A stretch of 64,000 nucleotides of DNA from the NCBI GenBank assembly GCA_012845835.1, contig JABAKD010000009.1, positions 15,235,462 to 15,299,461 of the forward strand, read 5' to 3'. The notes under the pieces were generated by a model. The model searched no databases and was not told the DNA's origin. It worked only from the letters and a program-made list of their open reading frames with translations. Within the stretch, counting starts at the first letter, position 1, and each line of letters opens with the position of its first letter. Origin of the DNA: Undaria pinnatifida (taxonomy: Eukaryota; Sar; Phaeophyceae; Laminariales; Alariaceae). The translations under genes were made by a program, and so were the position numbers. Of this stretch, positions 54,275-64,000 are shown in pieces.

Positions 54275-55818
54275 TCAACAGTAATGGCGTCGTGTGGAAA
54301 GAAGGTCAAGGTTACTAAGGACTATATCTGCGGAGGGATTACGTGCGGCGCGACGCGGCGACCAACTATTATTAGATTAGTCTAGTACTGCTACTGTAAA
54401 CCACGAACACAGAGTATTAGACTAGTCTAGTCTAGACTAGACTAATAGCGTACGAAATGTAACCGTCACCGAACGAACCGGAACATGGCGGTTTCATTCT
54501 TCATTCTCACATTCCCGCTCGGTGTCCGTTGTTGTTGTTCATGTACTGCTGCGCCTGTGACGTTGTGACACTCCATGACAGATAGACACTGGAGTGTATG
54601 GTCTCATACGCGGGGAGGGTATCTTGAGCCATGCCACGTTGGGGGGTTTCGCTTTTTGCTTTTTTCACGGCCTCTCTTTTCGAGTCGCTTGCGCGAGTAG
54701 CTAATATTAATACTTGGTAGTAGATATCGAAACGAAAAATATTTCGGTACGGTTAAGGGCTAAAAAACTTCGATAGCGCTAACGCTAACGATAACGATAA
54801 CGATAACGATAACGATAACGATAACGATAACGATAACGATAACGATAACGATAACGATAACGATAACGACAATTATCCTTAAAGACACACATTCATCGCG
54901 AGTGCTTCAAGCAAGCTACCGGGCCCATATGGCATACTCATCATGCATGTACGTGGCGTTCAAGCTATTTTCCTGGAGCATTGCGGCGTCATTCTGGGCA
55001 TCATGAAAGTCGCCAGTTTGCACCAGCCAGCAATCGTGAGCCTCTGTCTGCTTCACATACTACTGTGTAGCTTGCCGTATTTTTCATTCCTGAGCGAGCG
55101 TAGCGTGCGGCGAATGCCGCCGGCGGGGTGAGGTGCCATGTAGGGCTTACTACTGTCGTGGACCCATTGATTCCTCCGGTAGTATACTAGTCTATAGAGT
55201 TAGTTAGGGTAGCAGCAACCGGACGCATTCAAGCAACGGAGGCGGTGACGAAGGTCCTCCTTTCATTCTCAACCTTGCACGTTTTAAGGCCGTTTAACCC
55301 ATTTAGCACCGCACTCCCAACATTGGGGACTAAACACTTGGAGTTAGACCAGAATTGGAAAAGGGTCAAGAGCTACCTGGCACTACAAGTACAGCAATTT
55401 GCAGATTTTTTTAATTATAATACTGTAATTGAAATCAGAACAGAGTCGCTAAGGAAACGCGTCAAGTTGAGATTTTGTACAGGAAAACAGCGAATTCAGG
55501 AGGAACTGTTATCCTGACTACGACACACGTAAACAGTATAAAACCAAACATTTTCAACATTCGTACAAGTAGAGTAAATCCAGCCTATAGTCTAGACTAA
55601 TAGTTACAGTAAGAAATAGTTTGAATTTACTCGTAGAGTTCCCGCCTGAAGACAGAGCTCTTCGTATAAGCGCGACAAATACAAACTCGCAGTCCTTTTC
55701 TTTACGCCGCTATTAAAAAATAGCTGCTTCTGGCCGCTGCGTCCAATCACGGCTTCCACGCGACACGCTTCCACACAAAATAGCGGACGCGACCCTGGTA
55801 CAAGCTACACTGTAGTTT
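54275..55818. other. Intergenic between gene starts and repeats, weak frame at 55245-55517
   Basis: It holds the AACGAT array (separate entry) and a short CTAGTCTAGACTAG palindrome near 54420-54445. A 90-codon plus-strand frame (55245-55517) containing LDQNWKRVKSYLALQVQQFA is not recognised. The region upstream of 54274 should contain the RCC1-IPT promoter, but no element was recognised. Confidence 0.35.
54777..54869. repeat. Hexanucleotide (AACGAT)n array, about 14 units
   Basis: Two AACGCT units lead into a nearly perfect run of AACGAT, ending at ACGACAATT. It lies about 500 bp upstream of the RCC1-IPT start. Confidence 0.95.
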
Positions 55819-55965
55819 CAAGGGGAGTCACCGACCTATATCCTTAATGAGGACACACACCCAGTTGTAAAACGCGCGATCGGAGTATCACACAGCTTGC
55901 AAAGATGAGTTTGGACAAAATCTTCGATCTCCCAGCTGGAGTGTATTTTTATTTTTATAATATAC
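55819..55965 (+). repeat. Dispersed repeat, copy 3 of 3 (longest)
   Basis: It runs from CAAGGGGAGTCACCGACCTA through ATCCTTAATGAGGACACACA, GATCGGAGTATCACACAGCT and TCTTCGATCTCCCAGCTGGA. It is homologous to 12105-12240 (inverted) and 9291-9386. Confidence 0.75.
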
Positions 55966-56895
55966 TCGGACCCGCCGACGCCGTGACAGTTCGAGTTTGA
56001 AGACCAGCAGAAAGGAACAGAGAAACAAGTAAAAACACCGTCCTGAATTCACTCAACTTGAAAAAAGCCGTCACCAGCGATTTCCTAAAAATAATTACAG
56101 CAAAAACGACCAGGTGTGTTTGTGATTTTGTGAGCACTGGGCAGATATCAGGGAAACAAGCGATCAACACCAATAAAATATGAGAGAATAGAATCACCAT
56201 CGTCAGCGTTATCATTATCAATATTGTCACATCGTCAGGTATATAATACGCAGTCGCGGCAGCAGCTAGTTCCTAACTAACTTGGCGGCGCGGTATGCGT
56301 ATGTCCAGTCAGTTTCCCGTTGAAATCGTTCGTCACCTTAAATGTTGAGGAAATCAATTACCCATTTGCTGGTGTCCTCTCAGGGTTTCTACCAGGAGTT
56401 GGGGTCCCCTCCATTGACCTGTCGATGCCCGTCGGTTTCGCAAAGCCTTATGTAATATTTAGAAAAATTTCAAGTTGCGTATTTTTAACGTTTTGTCACA
56501 TAAGAGACACACGTAGCGCGCCTTCTTACAGCACGCACGCATCGCATCGTGCTTGCATGTAAGCGAGCAGAGCAAAGCCCGTATCATCGCGAAAAAAGAA
56601 GAGAAAAAAAAACTCAAGAATTCGAACAAGTCGCTCAAGAACTAAAAAAATTGCTCAAGAACCCACGCAATTCGCTCGAACCACAACACCCGCTCAACAG
56701 CCTAAACAACTCGCTTAAGAACCTAAACAACCCGCGATTCCAACCGCTTTGCAGGGGATAGCATACGACGACCACCCAAGGGCGGGGCAGCCAGCCAGTG
56801 AGGCGCGCAAGGGGCTTTCCCCACATCATCTCAAACACAAAACACCGCACGCGAGGCTATCTCCGTCGGTCGTGTATGCAATCTCGGCTGGCTGT
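55966..56895. other. Intergenic, contains a degenerate 22-bp repeat at 56614-56740
   Basis: Units like GCTCAAGAACCTAAACAACTC repeat loosely and give an Asn/Leu/Lys-rich frame. They lie just 3' of the stop codon of the minus-strand gene ending at 56896. No other gene is supported. Confidence 0.45.
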
Positions 56896-57009
56896 TTATC
56901 CGTCTTTTCGCGGCTGTATTGTTATCTTCTGGCCAACTTTCAAGCCCATTTGCGCCATAAACGCAGCGCGCTTCTCTTCTTCCTTCGCTGCTAACCCCTG
57001 CAGATGCTC
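56896..57009 (-). CDS. Conserved Lys/Arg-rich protein, C-terminal exon
   Basis: The acceptor GCGTCGCAG precedes 57009. The 37 codons read EHLQGLAAKEEEKRAAFMAQ then MGLKVGQKITIQPRKDG and TAA. A short acidic/basic helix followed by a G-L-x-x-G-Q-K-I-T-I-x-P-R-K-D terminus is, from memory, the conserved tail of a widespread eukaryotic protein of unknown function. The exon is phase 0 and joins the donor at 58398 across an intron of 1388 bp holding LINE sequence. Too short to be seen as an open frame from its own ATG. Confidence 0.75.
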   Translation of the reverse strand, partial: EHLQGLAAKEEEKRAAFMAQMGLKVGQKITIQPRKDG

Positions 57010-57179
57010 CTGCGACGCAGCGGGATAATTAAAAAGCGCACGTAGGAGAGTGTGGGGGGGGGGTACTCATTTGTTGCTTGCCTTAGTCATTTGACCATTG
57101 ACCACGCATACCTTTCGAGACGGAGCACCGTTACCGTTTCTATTCCTAATAGATACACCTTCAACGTTTGGGCGCTCAT

Positions 57180-58075
57180 TACGTTTTTTCAATATATTAC
57201 ATAAAAAACTGTTTGCTTATTCTATCCCCGTCCTGTTTCGCCGTCTGCGGCCACCATCTATCTCCTAGGATAGCGATCGTTTTCTCGCTACTCTCTAGTT
57301 TACCAAACTCTTCCATGTCACATTCGTCTAATTTCCTCATCTCCTCTACCGCATCCCGTTCCTCCTTGTACATTTCACATTCTCCTACTATGTGAGTCCT
57401 ACTCTCTATTGTTGTGCCACACGGGCACATATGTGCACCCATGTCCTCCTCCTCCCGACTATTGGTACATCTCTTTCTTCTTTCTGGTAGGTCCAGGTTC
57501 CCTACACGAAATGGCATTTTCAGCTTTTCTGCGTAGTCCATTGGGCCGTGCAAATACGCTTTCATTCCAATATCCTCCCTCAACTCCCCGTCTATGTCCA
57601 AGTGCTTCTCCTCGTTCACCTTGTTTCTTAAGCGCTAAACTTTCCCTTTTTTTTTTTTTATTATTTCTGTTACTTCTGTCTTGTACCCGCCAAACTTCTC
57701 TATAGACAGTATTTCTTCTTGGTCTCCTCCTGAATCCTTTCATATTTTCTCGACGACGTTATCCCATCTTATTCCAGCTCGCCCTTTTGCTGTTTTCTCC
57801 CATACAGCCCTATCAGCTGTATGGCTGGCAACCTCTTTTCTGGCATATTCCTTACTTAATATTGCCATTTCAACTTTCGTCGCGCATCTATTCGTCTTAA
57901 GTGGGTACATTCCTACTTCTATTCTTAATACTGACTGTATTGCTCGTCATACTTGAGCATCCTAGCATCTGTTCAGCTGCTGTCATCTGCACTGTTTCCA
58001 GCTGTTTTACGAACTTTCGCGTTCCCTTCCCATACTTCTCCTGCATACTCTAGCTTTGGTACATTCACATTCATC
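57180..58075 (-). pseudogene. LINE (non-LTR retrotransposon) 3' end remnant
   Basis: Minus-strand frames show the typical C-terminus of LINE ORF2: DLPERRKRCTNSREEEDMG, HMCPCGTTIESRTHIVGECE (a C-x-C...H...C zinc-binding box) and YKEERDAVEEMRKLDECDME, followed by SEKTIAILGDRWW. Upstream blocks in other frames (LEYAGEVWEGN-like, AAEQMLGCS, RAVWEKTAKGRAGI-like) show that about 900 bp survive with frameshifts. It lies in the last intron of the Lys/Arg-rich gene, in the same orientation. Confidence 0.8.
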
Positions 58076-58082
58076 AGGATAG

Positions 58083-58100
58083 AGGGGGGGGGGGGGGGGT
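58083..58100. repeat. G homopolymer
   Basis: A run of about 18 G in the intron next to the LINE remnant. Confidence 0.85.
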
Positions 58101-58397
58101 AGGGGTAAGACGACGTGTTGATTAGAATATTTCGCGAGCGTGGTAGCGATACAAAATTCCTGAGTTAAAAGGTACGAACACAAACACACCAACACGCGCA
58201 CCAACAAACCATCACGTTAAAAAAAGTTCGTTCGTACCGAAGCAACACGAAAAACAAACAAATACACTATTAATAGAAGCAAACGTCCACAAACACAGAC
58301 ACAAACATAAGACACAGACACAGACACAGACACAAACAAAAAACACACAAACGCGCATTTCATATGATACGATACTCGTACTCGTGTATACTCGTAC

Positions 58398-58568
58398 CGT
58401 CTTAGCCATCTGTCGCCGCTTCTGCCCGTGCTTGGTCCGCGCAAGCGCATCGCGGAAGCTGTCGCCGCCCCCCATGGTGTCCGACTCTTTCATATCTAAC
58501 CCGTCCGCCGCGTCCTCGCGTGCCTTTGCCGCCGCATGCGTGCGCGCCCCGACCTCGCGCCGCTTATC
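58398..58568 (-). CDS. Conserved Lys/Arg-rich protein, internal exon
   Basis: A polypyrimidine tract and TTTGTGCCAG acceptor precede 58568. The 57 codons read DKRREVGARTHAAAKAREDA, then DGLDMKESDTMGGGDSFRDA and LARTKHGQKRRQMAKT. The donor is AAGACG/GTACGA after 58398. Length is a multiple of three and phase 0 on both sides, matching both neighbours. A charged helix followed by an M-G-G-G-D-S-F motif is the core of the family. Confidence 0.78.
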
Positions 58569-59530
58569 CTGGCACAAAAAAAAAAAAGAAAAGAAAAAAG
58601 AAGCGAACGGTGGTCTGTACCCGGTAAATATCATCACTGAATCCATATATAGCAGGCAAAAACATACGTATAAACCTAGCGTATATCACGGTGAACACAG
58701 ACGAACCATCCGAGGCGGCAGGTTGAGGAGCGCTTTAGCATTCCTCCCGTCGATCACCGAACCGGGTATCACACAACATTCCGAATCTGCTCCCCAGGTG
58801 AGATCAGGTCGGGGTAATGTCGGGGTAGCGACGGATTCGCTGCCGGGGTTGCTTTCCGGCGGCGTGCATCAAAAAGGCACGCCGCCGGAAGGTGGATTTT
58901 AGCTCGATAGTTGCGTCGCAGTTTTGGAGAAAACTATTGAGGTTTTTCCAATAATTGTTATGGGCGCCTTGTGACGAGGGCAGCGAACGCTTCCCCATGT
59001 ATGTGCTCGTAAGTGGCGTAGGTGAGCGCGGGCGTACGGCATTTTCTTGACGTCCGTAGTTCGTGCGAAAGTCACCACGCTCACAAAAAGGACGAGACAA
59101 GACGCTTCAATTCAACACACAGCAGTGAACATTGCCTTTGCACGCGCGAAGCAAACCGCGCGCGTGCAAAGAGCAGGTGTCATGTTCACGGCCCCGAACT
59201 CCCCGTTGCCACTGTCAACTGCTGCACGTTCACACGAGAACGCCAATTACCAACACAGCGGCACCTGGAGGTAAATTCGGCCTAACTAGGCAACCGCAGT
59301 CATACCCTCAAGCCCCCCCCCCCCCCCGCCCTCCGGGTCCATGAATCGTCTCGATACCCTCCCAACGTCCCCTACCCTACCCTACCCGACCTTACCCTAC
59401 CTTACGTCAATCTATGCTACGCTGCCCTACGCTCCGCTATCCGACGTTACCTTACCGTACCCTACCGTATGGTACCTTACCCTACCCCGTGGCACGCACT
59501 GCAATAGGCGAGCACGCACGCATGCCTTAC
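58569..59530. other. Intron of the Lys/Arg-rich gene
   Basis: It contains an A-rich tract at 58574-58600 that is the polypyrimidine tract on the coding strand, and a short GCCGGCGGCGTGC / GCACGCCGCCGG inverted repeat at 58856-58887. Degenerate TACCC pentamers occur at 59368-59490. No other gene is supported. Confidence 0.5.
59368..59490. repeat. Degenerate CCCTA/CCTTA pentamer tract
   Basis: Repeated CTACC, TTACC and CTACG units, the complement-sense relative of the TAGGG units flanking the TCGGG array at 47541-47822. It adjoins the donor of the 59531 exon, inside the intron. Confidence 0.7.
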
Positions 59531-59776
59531 CGCAACCGCTTGATGCCCAGTCTCCTTGGGAGCGATCTCATCCAGCACCACTGCGTGGCTCTCCCGTTCT
59601 TTCCGTCGCTGCCGCTTCATCTCCGTGGTTACCCCCCCGCCGCTCCTGCGCCCCCCCGTCCCCCTCCCATTGTCGTCAACGCCCCCACCGCTGTCGCGCC
59701 GATCTGTTCCCTTCCCTTCTTGCGTTGCTACCGAGCCGGTCGGCAAAACTGGAACATTGCTAACGACCCCTTTCAC
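59531..59776 (-). CDS. Conserved Lys/Arg-rich protein, upstream exon
   Basis: The acceptor GATTCTCCAG precedes 59776. The 82 codons read VKGVVSNVPVLPTGSVAT, a Gly/Arg/Asp-rich linker, then EMKRQRRKERESHAVVLDEI and APKETGHQAVA. The donor is GTTGCG/GTAAGG after 59531, phase 0. The KETG-type block followed by the DKRREVGA exon is the expected order in the family. The N-terminal exon(s) lie further upstream and were not identified. Its role is unknown; nuclear or RNA-related is a guess from composition. Confidence 0.75.
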
Positions 59777-61540
59777 CTGGAGAATCCAAGCCGCCCGTTA
59801 AAAAATGCGAAATGGGCGGGCGAGAGGGCGCGCGGGAATCGCCGCAGCAACGGTTCGGGGTGAGGGGTGGGGTTGTCAGCCTAAAACAATATGCTGTGGT
59901 TGCCTAGGCATGAGTGCTGCAGCAGCTGCCATCTACACAACGGAGTTACTTTCTTGCGTTCCAGCAACCCGCGTCTCAATCTCTGATCCCGTATCTCTCT
60001 CCCTCCCTCTCCTGTGACGCTACTATCAATACTATTAGTACTACCACTACTACTGCCATTACCACGTCGGGAAATTTCGTTGAAGCACCCCCTCCCCCCC
60101 TTCCCCGCCCTCCTATATCCGCAAAGAACGCCTCCATCCGTCCCGCCACCGACCTTCTCGGTGCTGGAGTGCACGGAATCGTTGGCCAGCTCCAGTTGCA
60201 GCTGATCCCGGCCGCTCAGCTTATTTACAAATCTGCCAAGCGGATCCGGTGAACATTACAAACAAAAAAAACACAAAAAACACATAAAGATTAGGGATCC
60301 ACTACTAAGCATCAGGTTGCGGAGCGTTGAGGAGCGACGGAAGGCGGAAGGTGTTGGCGGGGGGGGGGGGGGGGCGCATTCGTACTGTCGTCTCGACAAC
60401 CAAAACCGTTTACTCCTGGAGCCAAGAGGAATGGAGCACTTCGAAAAAGAGAAAGGTGCTTTCGTACGGCGAAGAAAGGGGCTACGGGCGGAAAAGAGGG
60501 GGCGGAGGGGTGGCAGGAAGGGGGGCAGAAACCTGTGAAAACGAGCCATGGGGGTGCCATCACACCGAAACGAAACCACCAAACAAAATATTGCACACGG
60601 AGTTACTCAATCAACACAGCAGTAAGCACTAACGTACCGTAGCGCAGTACAGAACTAAAACGGCAATATCGCCGTGGGTAAAACACGGCAACGACACCCT
60701 TTCGTCCACTGCCGTCTTTTCTTCTCTATCATCCTTCTCTTCCTCTTCCGTTCTTCTCGACGCAAGCCCCACCCAAGAAACTCGCTGAGCGCCAAAATAA
60801 TCCTGCCACACCGTGACACCGAAAAAATGCCCGACGATACTCAGTTCCACCCCCCCCTCCCCTTCGCTCCCTTGTCCCCTCGCTCATGCGAACGCAGACA
60901 GATGACTTTGTTTCGTGCGGGGGTGCCTCTTGGTCGTCGGTGTGCTGGAATCACCCCCCCCCTCCCCTCCCCCTCCCCTTGCCGTGAACGCCGCCACGGG
61001 TCTATTTTCTGCCGCTAGAACGGACCGCCGCCAGTACACCGATACTTGAATACTCGCGAAAGCCCTTGTGCGCCTTACAATCGCACCCATGACGTCCGAA
61101 ACAAACTGCTTGGACTCACTGTGGAATATTTGTTGCACAAATCCTTACTATTATATAATACGTTAACGTCGTAGTGACGTCATTTTGGATCGTTAGAAAC
61201 ATTCGGCTTCAGTATTCATTTCGCACAGCCCGCTCTACCGTCCGCCACCCGGCCCCCAGCGACCGCACGCCCGTGCCACACCCGCCCCACACCCTCGGCG
61301 CCCCCCGCGACATAACGACCGACGGTTCCCAACTCGGCGAGCGGGGGGCGTGGAAAGACTCTCCCGGGGACGGCCCGCGCTCTCTCCCGGAAGGCGGAGA
61401 ATCGTAAGTAAAATCCCACCCAACTCCTCGCGTACCAGAGGTGTCCTGCTGTGCTGCGTGCTGCTGCACTGCTGCTGCATTGCTGTGCTGCCGTTGTGGA
61501 TTAGTCGGTACGTACTGCTGCACTGTTGTTGTACTGCTGT
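59777..61540. other. Intergenic or upstream exons not resolved
   Basis: The first exon(s) of the Lys/Arg-rich gene should lie here on the minus strand. A plus-strand frame ending YKSAKRIR (to 60252) and G- or C-runs (60360-60374, 60951-60980) give open frames without recognisable domains, so none is called. Confidence 0.35.
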
Positions 61541-62340
61541 GGTCGGTAGGTCTGCGGGTGGGTGGTGGGTGGTGGGTGGTGCGTGGTGGGTGGGTGGCGG
61601 CTCGCTCGCTCGTTCCCCGAGATGTCGGAGTCGCAAAAAAACGAACCTCCCCGCAACGAAATGCTCCTAGCGTACCGGTATATTGCCGTACATACTGTTG
61701 CACTGCTGACTGCTGTAGTGGGTTGGCCGATGGATGGTGGATGGGTGGTGGGTGCACTCGGTGGTGCCTGGCGGCTTGGTGGATCGCTTCGTACGTGGGT
61801 GAATTGTTTCGTGCTGTGGGGGGTTGAGTTGCCCATGCAAGTACTTCCCTACACTAACTTCAAGACGAATACGATCTACACAAATTTCAATATAAAAATT
61901 CCGGTTTACTACCGTACGTACTGCAGCACTGCTGTACGATACTGCTGTTATGTTTGGTGTGTAAAGGTGGGCCGCCCCTACAAGACCTTCCCCACACTAA
62001 CTCTAAGACTAATACAATCCACACTAATTTCAATATTAAAATCCCTGCTTACTGCCGTACGTACTGCTGCACTGCTGTTGTCGTAGTAGTGGGTTGGTCG
62101 GTGGGTGGTAGGTGGGTGGTGGGTGCACTACGTGGGTTCATTGTTCCGCGCTGTGGGGGGTGGGTCGCCCCTGCAAGAACTTCCCCTCACTAACGTTAAG
62201 ACTAATATATCCACACTAATTTCAATATAAACATCCCTACACCAATTTCAAGACGGGTTGGTTCGTGGGTGGATGGCTTGGTCGGTGGGTGGGTGGAACG
62301 TGTGGTACACTTCGTGGGTGAGTGTTTTCGTGCGTGTGGA
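61541..62340. repeat. Degenerate tandem repeat with TGGG(T)-rich and TACGTACTGCTGCACTG blocks
   Basis: Blocks GTACTGCTGCACTGCTG, GGTGGGTGGTGGGTG, CGCCCCT(A/G)CAAGA(C/A)CTTCCCC and ACACTAATTTCAATAT(A/T)AA recur in order three to four times with a period near 170-200 bp. Proline/histidine frames on the minus strand come from the TGGG runs. Confidence 0.75.
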
Positions 62341-63480
62341 AGATGGCCTCGCTATTTTGTTTTTAGTACGTACATACCTGGTACATAAGTAGTTTGTTTT
62401 TCTCCGTTACATCGGTCGGTGTTGGCATACTTCGGGAGTACCACTACTAATACTAAACCGTTAATATGCATACCCAATGCTCCATTTCTTACTAAAAAAT
62501 TTAAACTTCTACTGAGAAATTGGTTAACATACAATATACCCAAAAATTCAATACCTTAACAGTACTTGATACTTGACCTTTACCGTCACGTTTTGTCTTT
62601 TACTAAAAAAAGCCGTTTTCTTAGACCGGTGGCAACGGAAGGCTAAAAGTTCAACATTCCCGAAGATCCCAGCCAAACTTTGCCTGAACGGTCGCCTATG
62701 GGCCCAATTTTTGTAATTTTCTTCTTCAACTTTCCAGAATTCCGCAAGAAAACGATTTCTCGTGGCGATTTTTGGCCAACATCGGCTTGAGAAATTCTCA
62801 AGCAGATCTTGGATTAGACGCGGCGTTATTTCGTGTTTTCCACACACTTGGCTCGACGAAATCAACAACAGCGTCGTGCACTCTGAACGTGGCGAGCTCG
62901 TTAGGGTCTCCGACCCCCCTTTGGTGTACAGTGCTCAATCTACGCCCGGTGATTTGTGGCGGGCGCCGATCAGGCTTCTGTTAAAAACACATTTGGCGGT
63001 TGGTGTGTAGAAAACAGAGACAAAAACTCTATCGTCTCCCAACGGGCGAAAAACATAATTTTGAGAGGATGTGACGGAAAACCACAGGACAACACAAGCA
63101 ACCTCTCCCGCCCTAGGGCATGGATCGAGATGAACTCTTCAGCGCTGTCACCTACACTCATGTGACCTTGTCCGGAACGAAGAGGAGTGACCATGGGTCG
63201 TCACTCTCTCGAGATCGAAGGCCAATCGTGTTTGGTGGGCAGTGTTGATCAAGGCTTGACGAAAAATAGATAAGTTGACCTGTTGGACCGCATGATCAAA
63301 AATAGAGCCAAAAGAAGAATATTTCAATCGTTTTTTCCCCATAACGGCGTTACCCGGAATCTTTCAGCAAATAAACCCAAAAAAAAAGTTCAACGTTTGG
63401 AAACTTTTTGGCCAAACTATCGGTTTTCCATCGTCATCGGCCTTAGGGGGGGGAATATAAATTGTCGTGCTGCTGCTCAC
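62341..63480. other. Intergenic or intronic, no gene seen
   Basis: AT-richer sequence with open frames under 110 codons and no recognised motif. It may be the intron downstream of the 63481-63564 exon. Confidence 0.35.
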
Positions 63481-63564
63481 CCCCACTTGTGTTGCGTTTT
63501 TCTGGTTCGCGCCACCAGCTCTTCCGGGAGGCGGCCTTCGTAGAACATTGGGTCGAGCTTTCCC
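63481..63564 (-). CDS. Isolated exon of an unidentified gene at the right edge
   Basis: The acceptor CCTACCTGCAG precedes 63564 and the donor GGGG/GTGAGC follows 63481. The 84-bp exon reads GKLDPMFYEGRLPEELVART then RKTQHKWG. Length is a multiple of three and the open frame is charged and non-repetitive, in contrast to the surrounding DNA. I do not recognise the family. Neighbouring exons were not found; the rest may lie beyond the window. Confidence 0.5.
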
Positions 63565-64000
63565 CTGCAGGTAGGCGGACGAAGAGAGGCGAGGGAGGGG
63601 GGGGATGTACGAATCGACGATAGCGCGCGGCGCGGTGGAATCAGGAGGAGAAGGTGCAATGTGGGGGGGGGAAGTCGATTCATTAAACTAACACGCGGCA
63701 AAATATATAAGTACGAAGGGGGGGAGAAAGGGAGAGGCAGAGAAAGAGAGAGAGGGTGAGAGAGAGGACGGTCGAGCGCACTACATCGCTTGTTCCAGCT
63801 CGTGCTTATACACGCGCCAGGCCGGAGGCTGGAGGCTGGAGATAGCAGCTTCTGTACGAGAATACACGTCTAGAGGCTTGGCGAGGAACATTCCACCCAT
63901 GCGGGATGAATGTTCCCGAGATGTAGCGACAGCTATGAACATGTCTTATGCACTGCTGTTGTGGGGGTCCGGCACAGCGAGGCGTGATGCAGTGCGGTGT
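63565..64000. other. Window edge, purine-rich stretch, no gene resolved
   Basis: A GA-rich tract at 63713-63770 and a short GGCCGGAGGCTGGAGGCTGGAG repeat near 63820. Further exons of the edge gene could lie here on the minus strand but none is clear. Confidence 0.35.

Noticed and set aside
59914-60252. Plus-strand frame ending YKSAKRIR that could be a last exon
   Set aside because: There is an acceptor-like AG but no recognised domain, and the opposite strand is equally open. Evidence is too thin to call.
61209-61757. 182-codon His/Pro/Thr-rich minus frame
   Set aside because: It overlaps a TGGG-rich tandem repeat; the composition is explained by the repeat.

Overview
This is a repeat-rich nuclear segment from an intron-bearing eukaryote. 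Exons are GC-rich with canonical splice sites (one GC-AG intron), and the spacers carry microsatellites, palindromic arrays and retroelements. A TBC1D31-like gene suggests a flagellated lineage. The style of the Ty3/gypsy polyprotein and the TTAGGG-type telomere motif fit a stramenopile alga, perhaps a brown alga. That assignment is inference, since there is no rRNA or organelle marker here.

Layout: 0-17.7 kb is almost gene-free. It holds microsatellites, duplicated C-tracts, a cluster of palindromic MITE-like elements, a decayed integrase fragment (4.5-5.5 kb), a solo LTR (7.66-7.93 kb), a large inverted repeat (10.1-11.55 kb) and a long degenerate array of palindromic units (12.95-15.8 kb). 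From 18.5 to 22.0 kb, and again from 37.6 to 40.3 kb, lie clusters of a miniature LTR element (TRIM) of about 372 bp. It has 84-bp LTRs, a primer-binding site, a polypurine tract and a tRNA-like T-arm. Between these clusters, 24.03-37.62 kb is a 13.6-kb minus-strand Ty3/gypsy-type element with 267-bp LTRs. It encodes gag, a NADAR (YbiA-like N-glycosidase) domain, protease, reverse transcriptase, RNase H, integrase and a C-terminal extension, and is broken by many stops and frameshifts. The TRIM and the big element share the same two-base spacer and primer-binding site after the LTR, so the big element's family probably mobilised the TRIM.

Host genes lie in the right third. They are a TBC1D31-like gene (41.5-43.9 kb, plus, N-terminal WD40 part not seen); an RCC1-propeller plus IPT/TIG-repeat gene (54.27-46.90 kb, minus, at least five exons); a conserved Lys/Arg-rich protein (59.78-56.90 kb, minus, last three exons found) with a LINE remnant in its last intron; and one isolated exon at the right edge (63.5 kb, minus). 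No convincing tRNA, rRNA or CRISPR feature was found. Most other open frames are products of low-complexity DNA.
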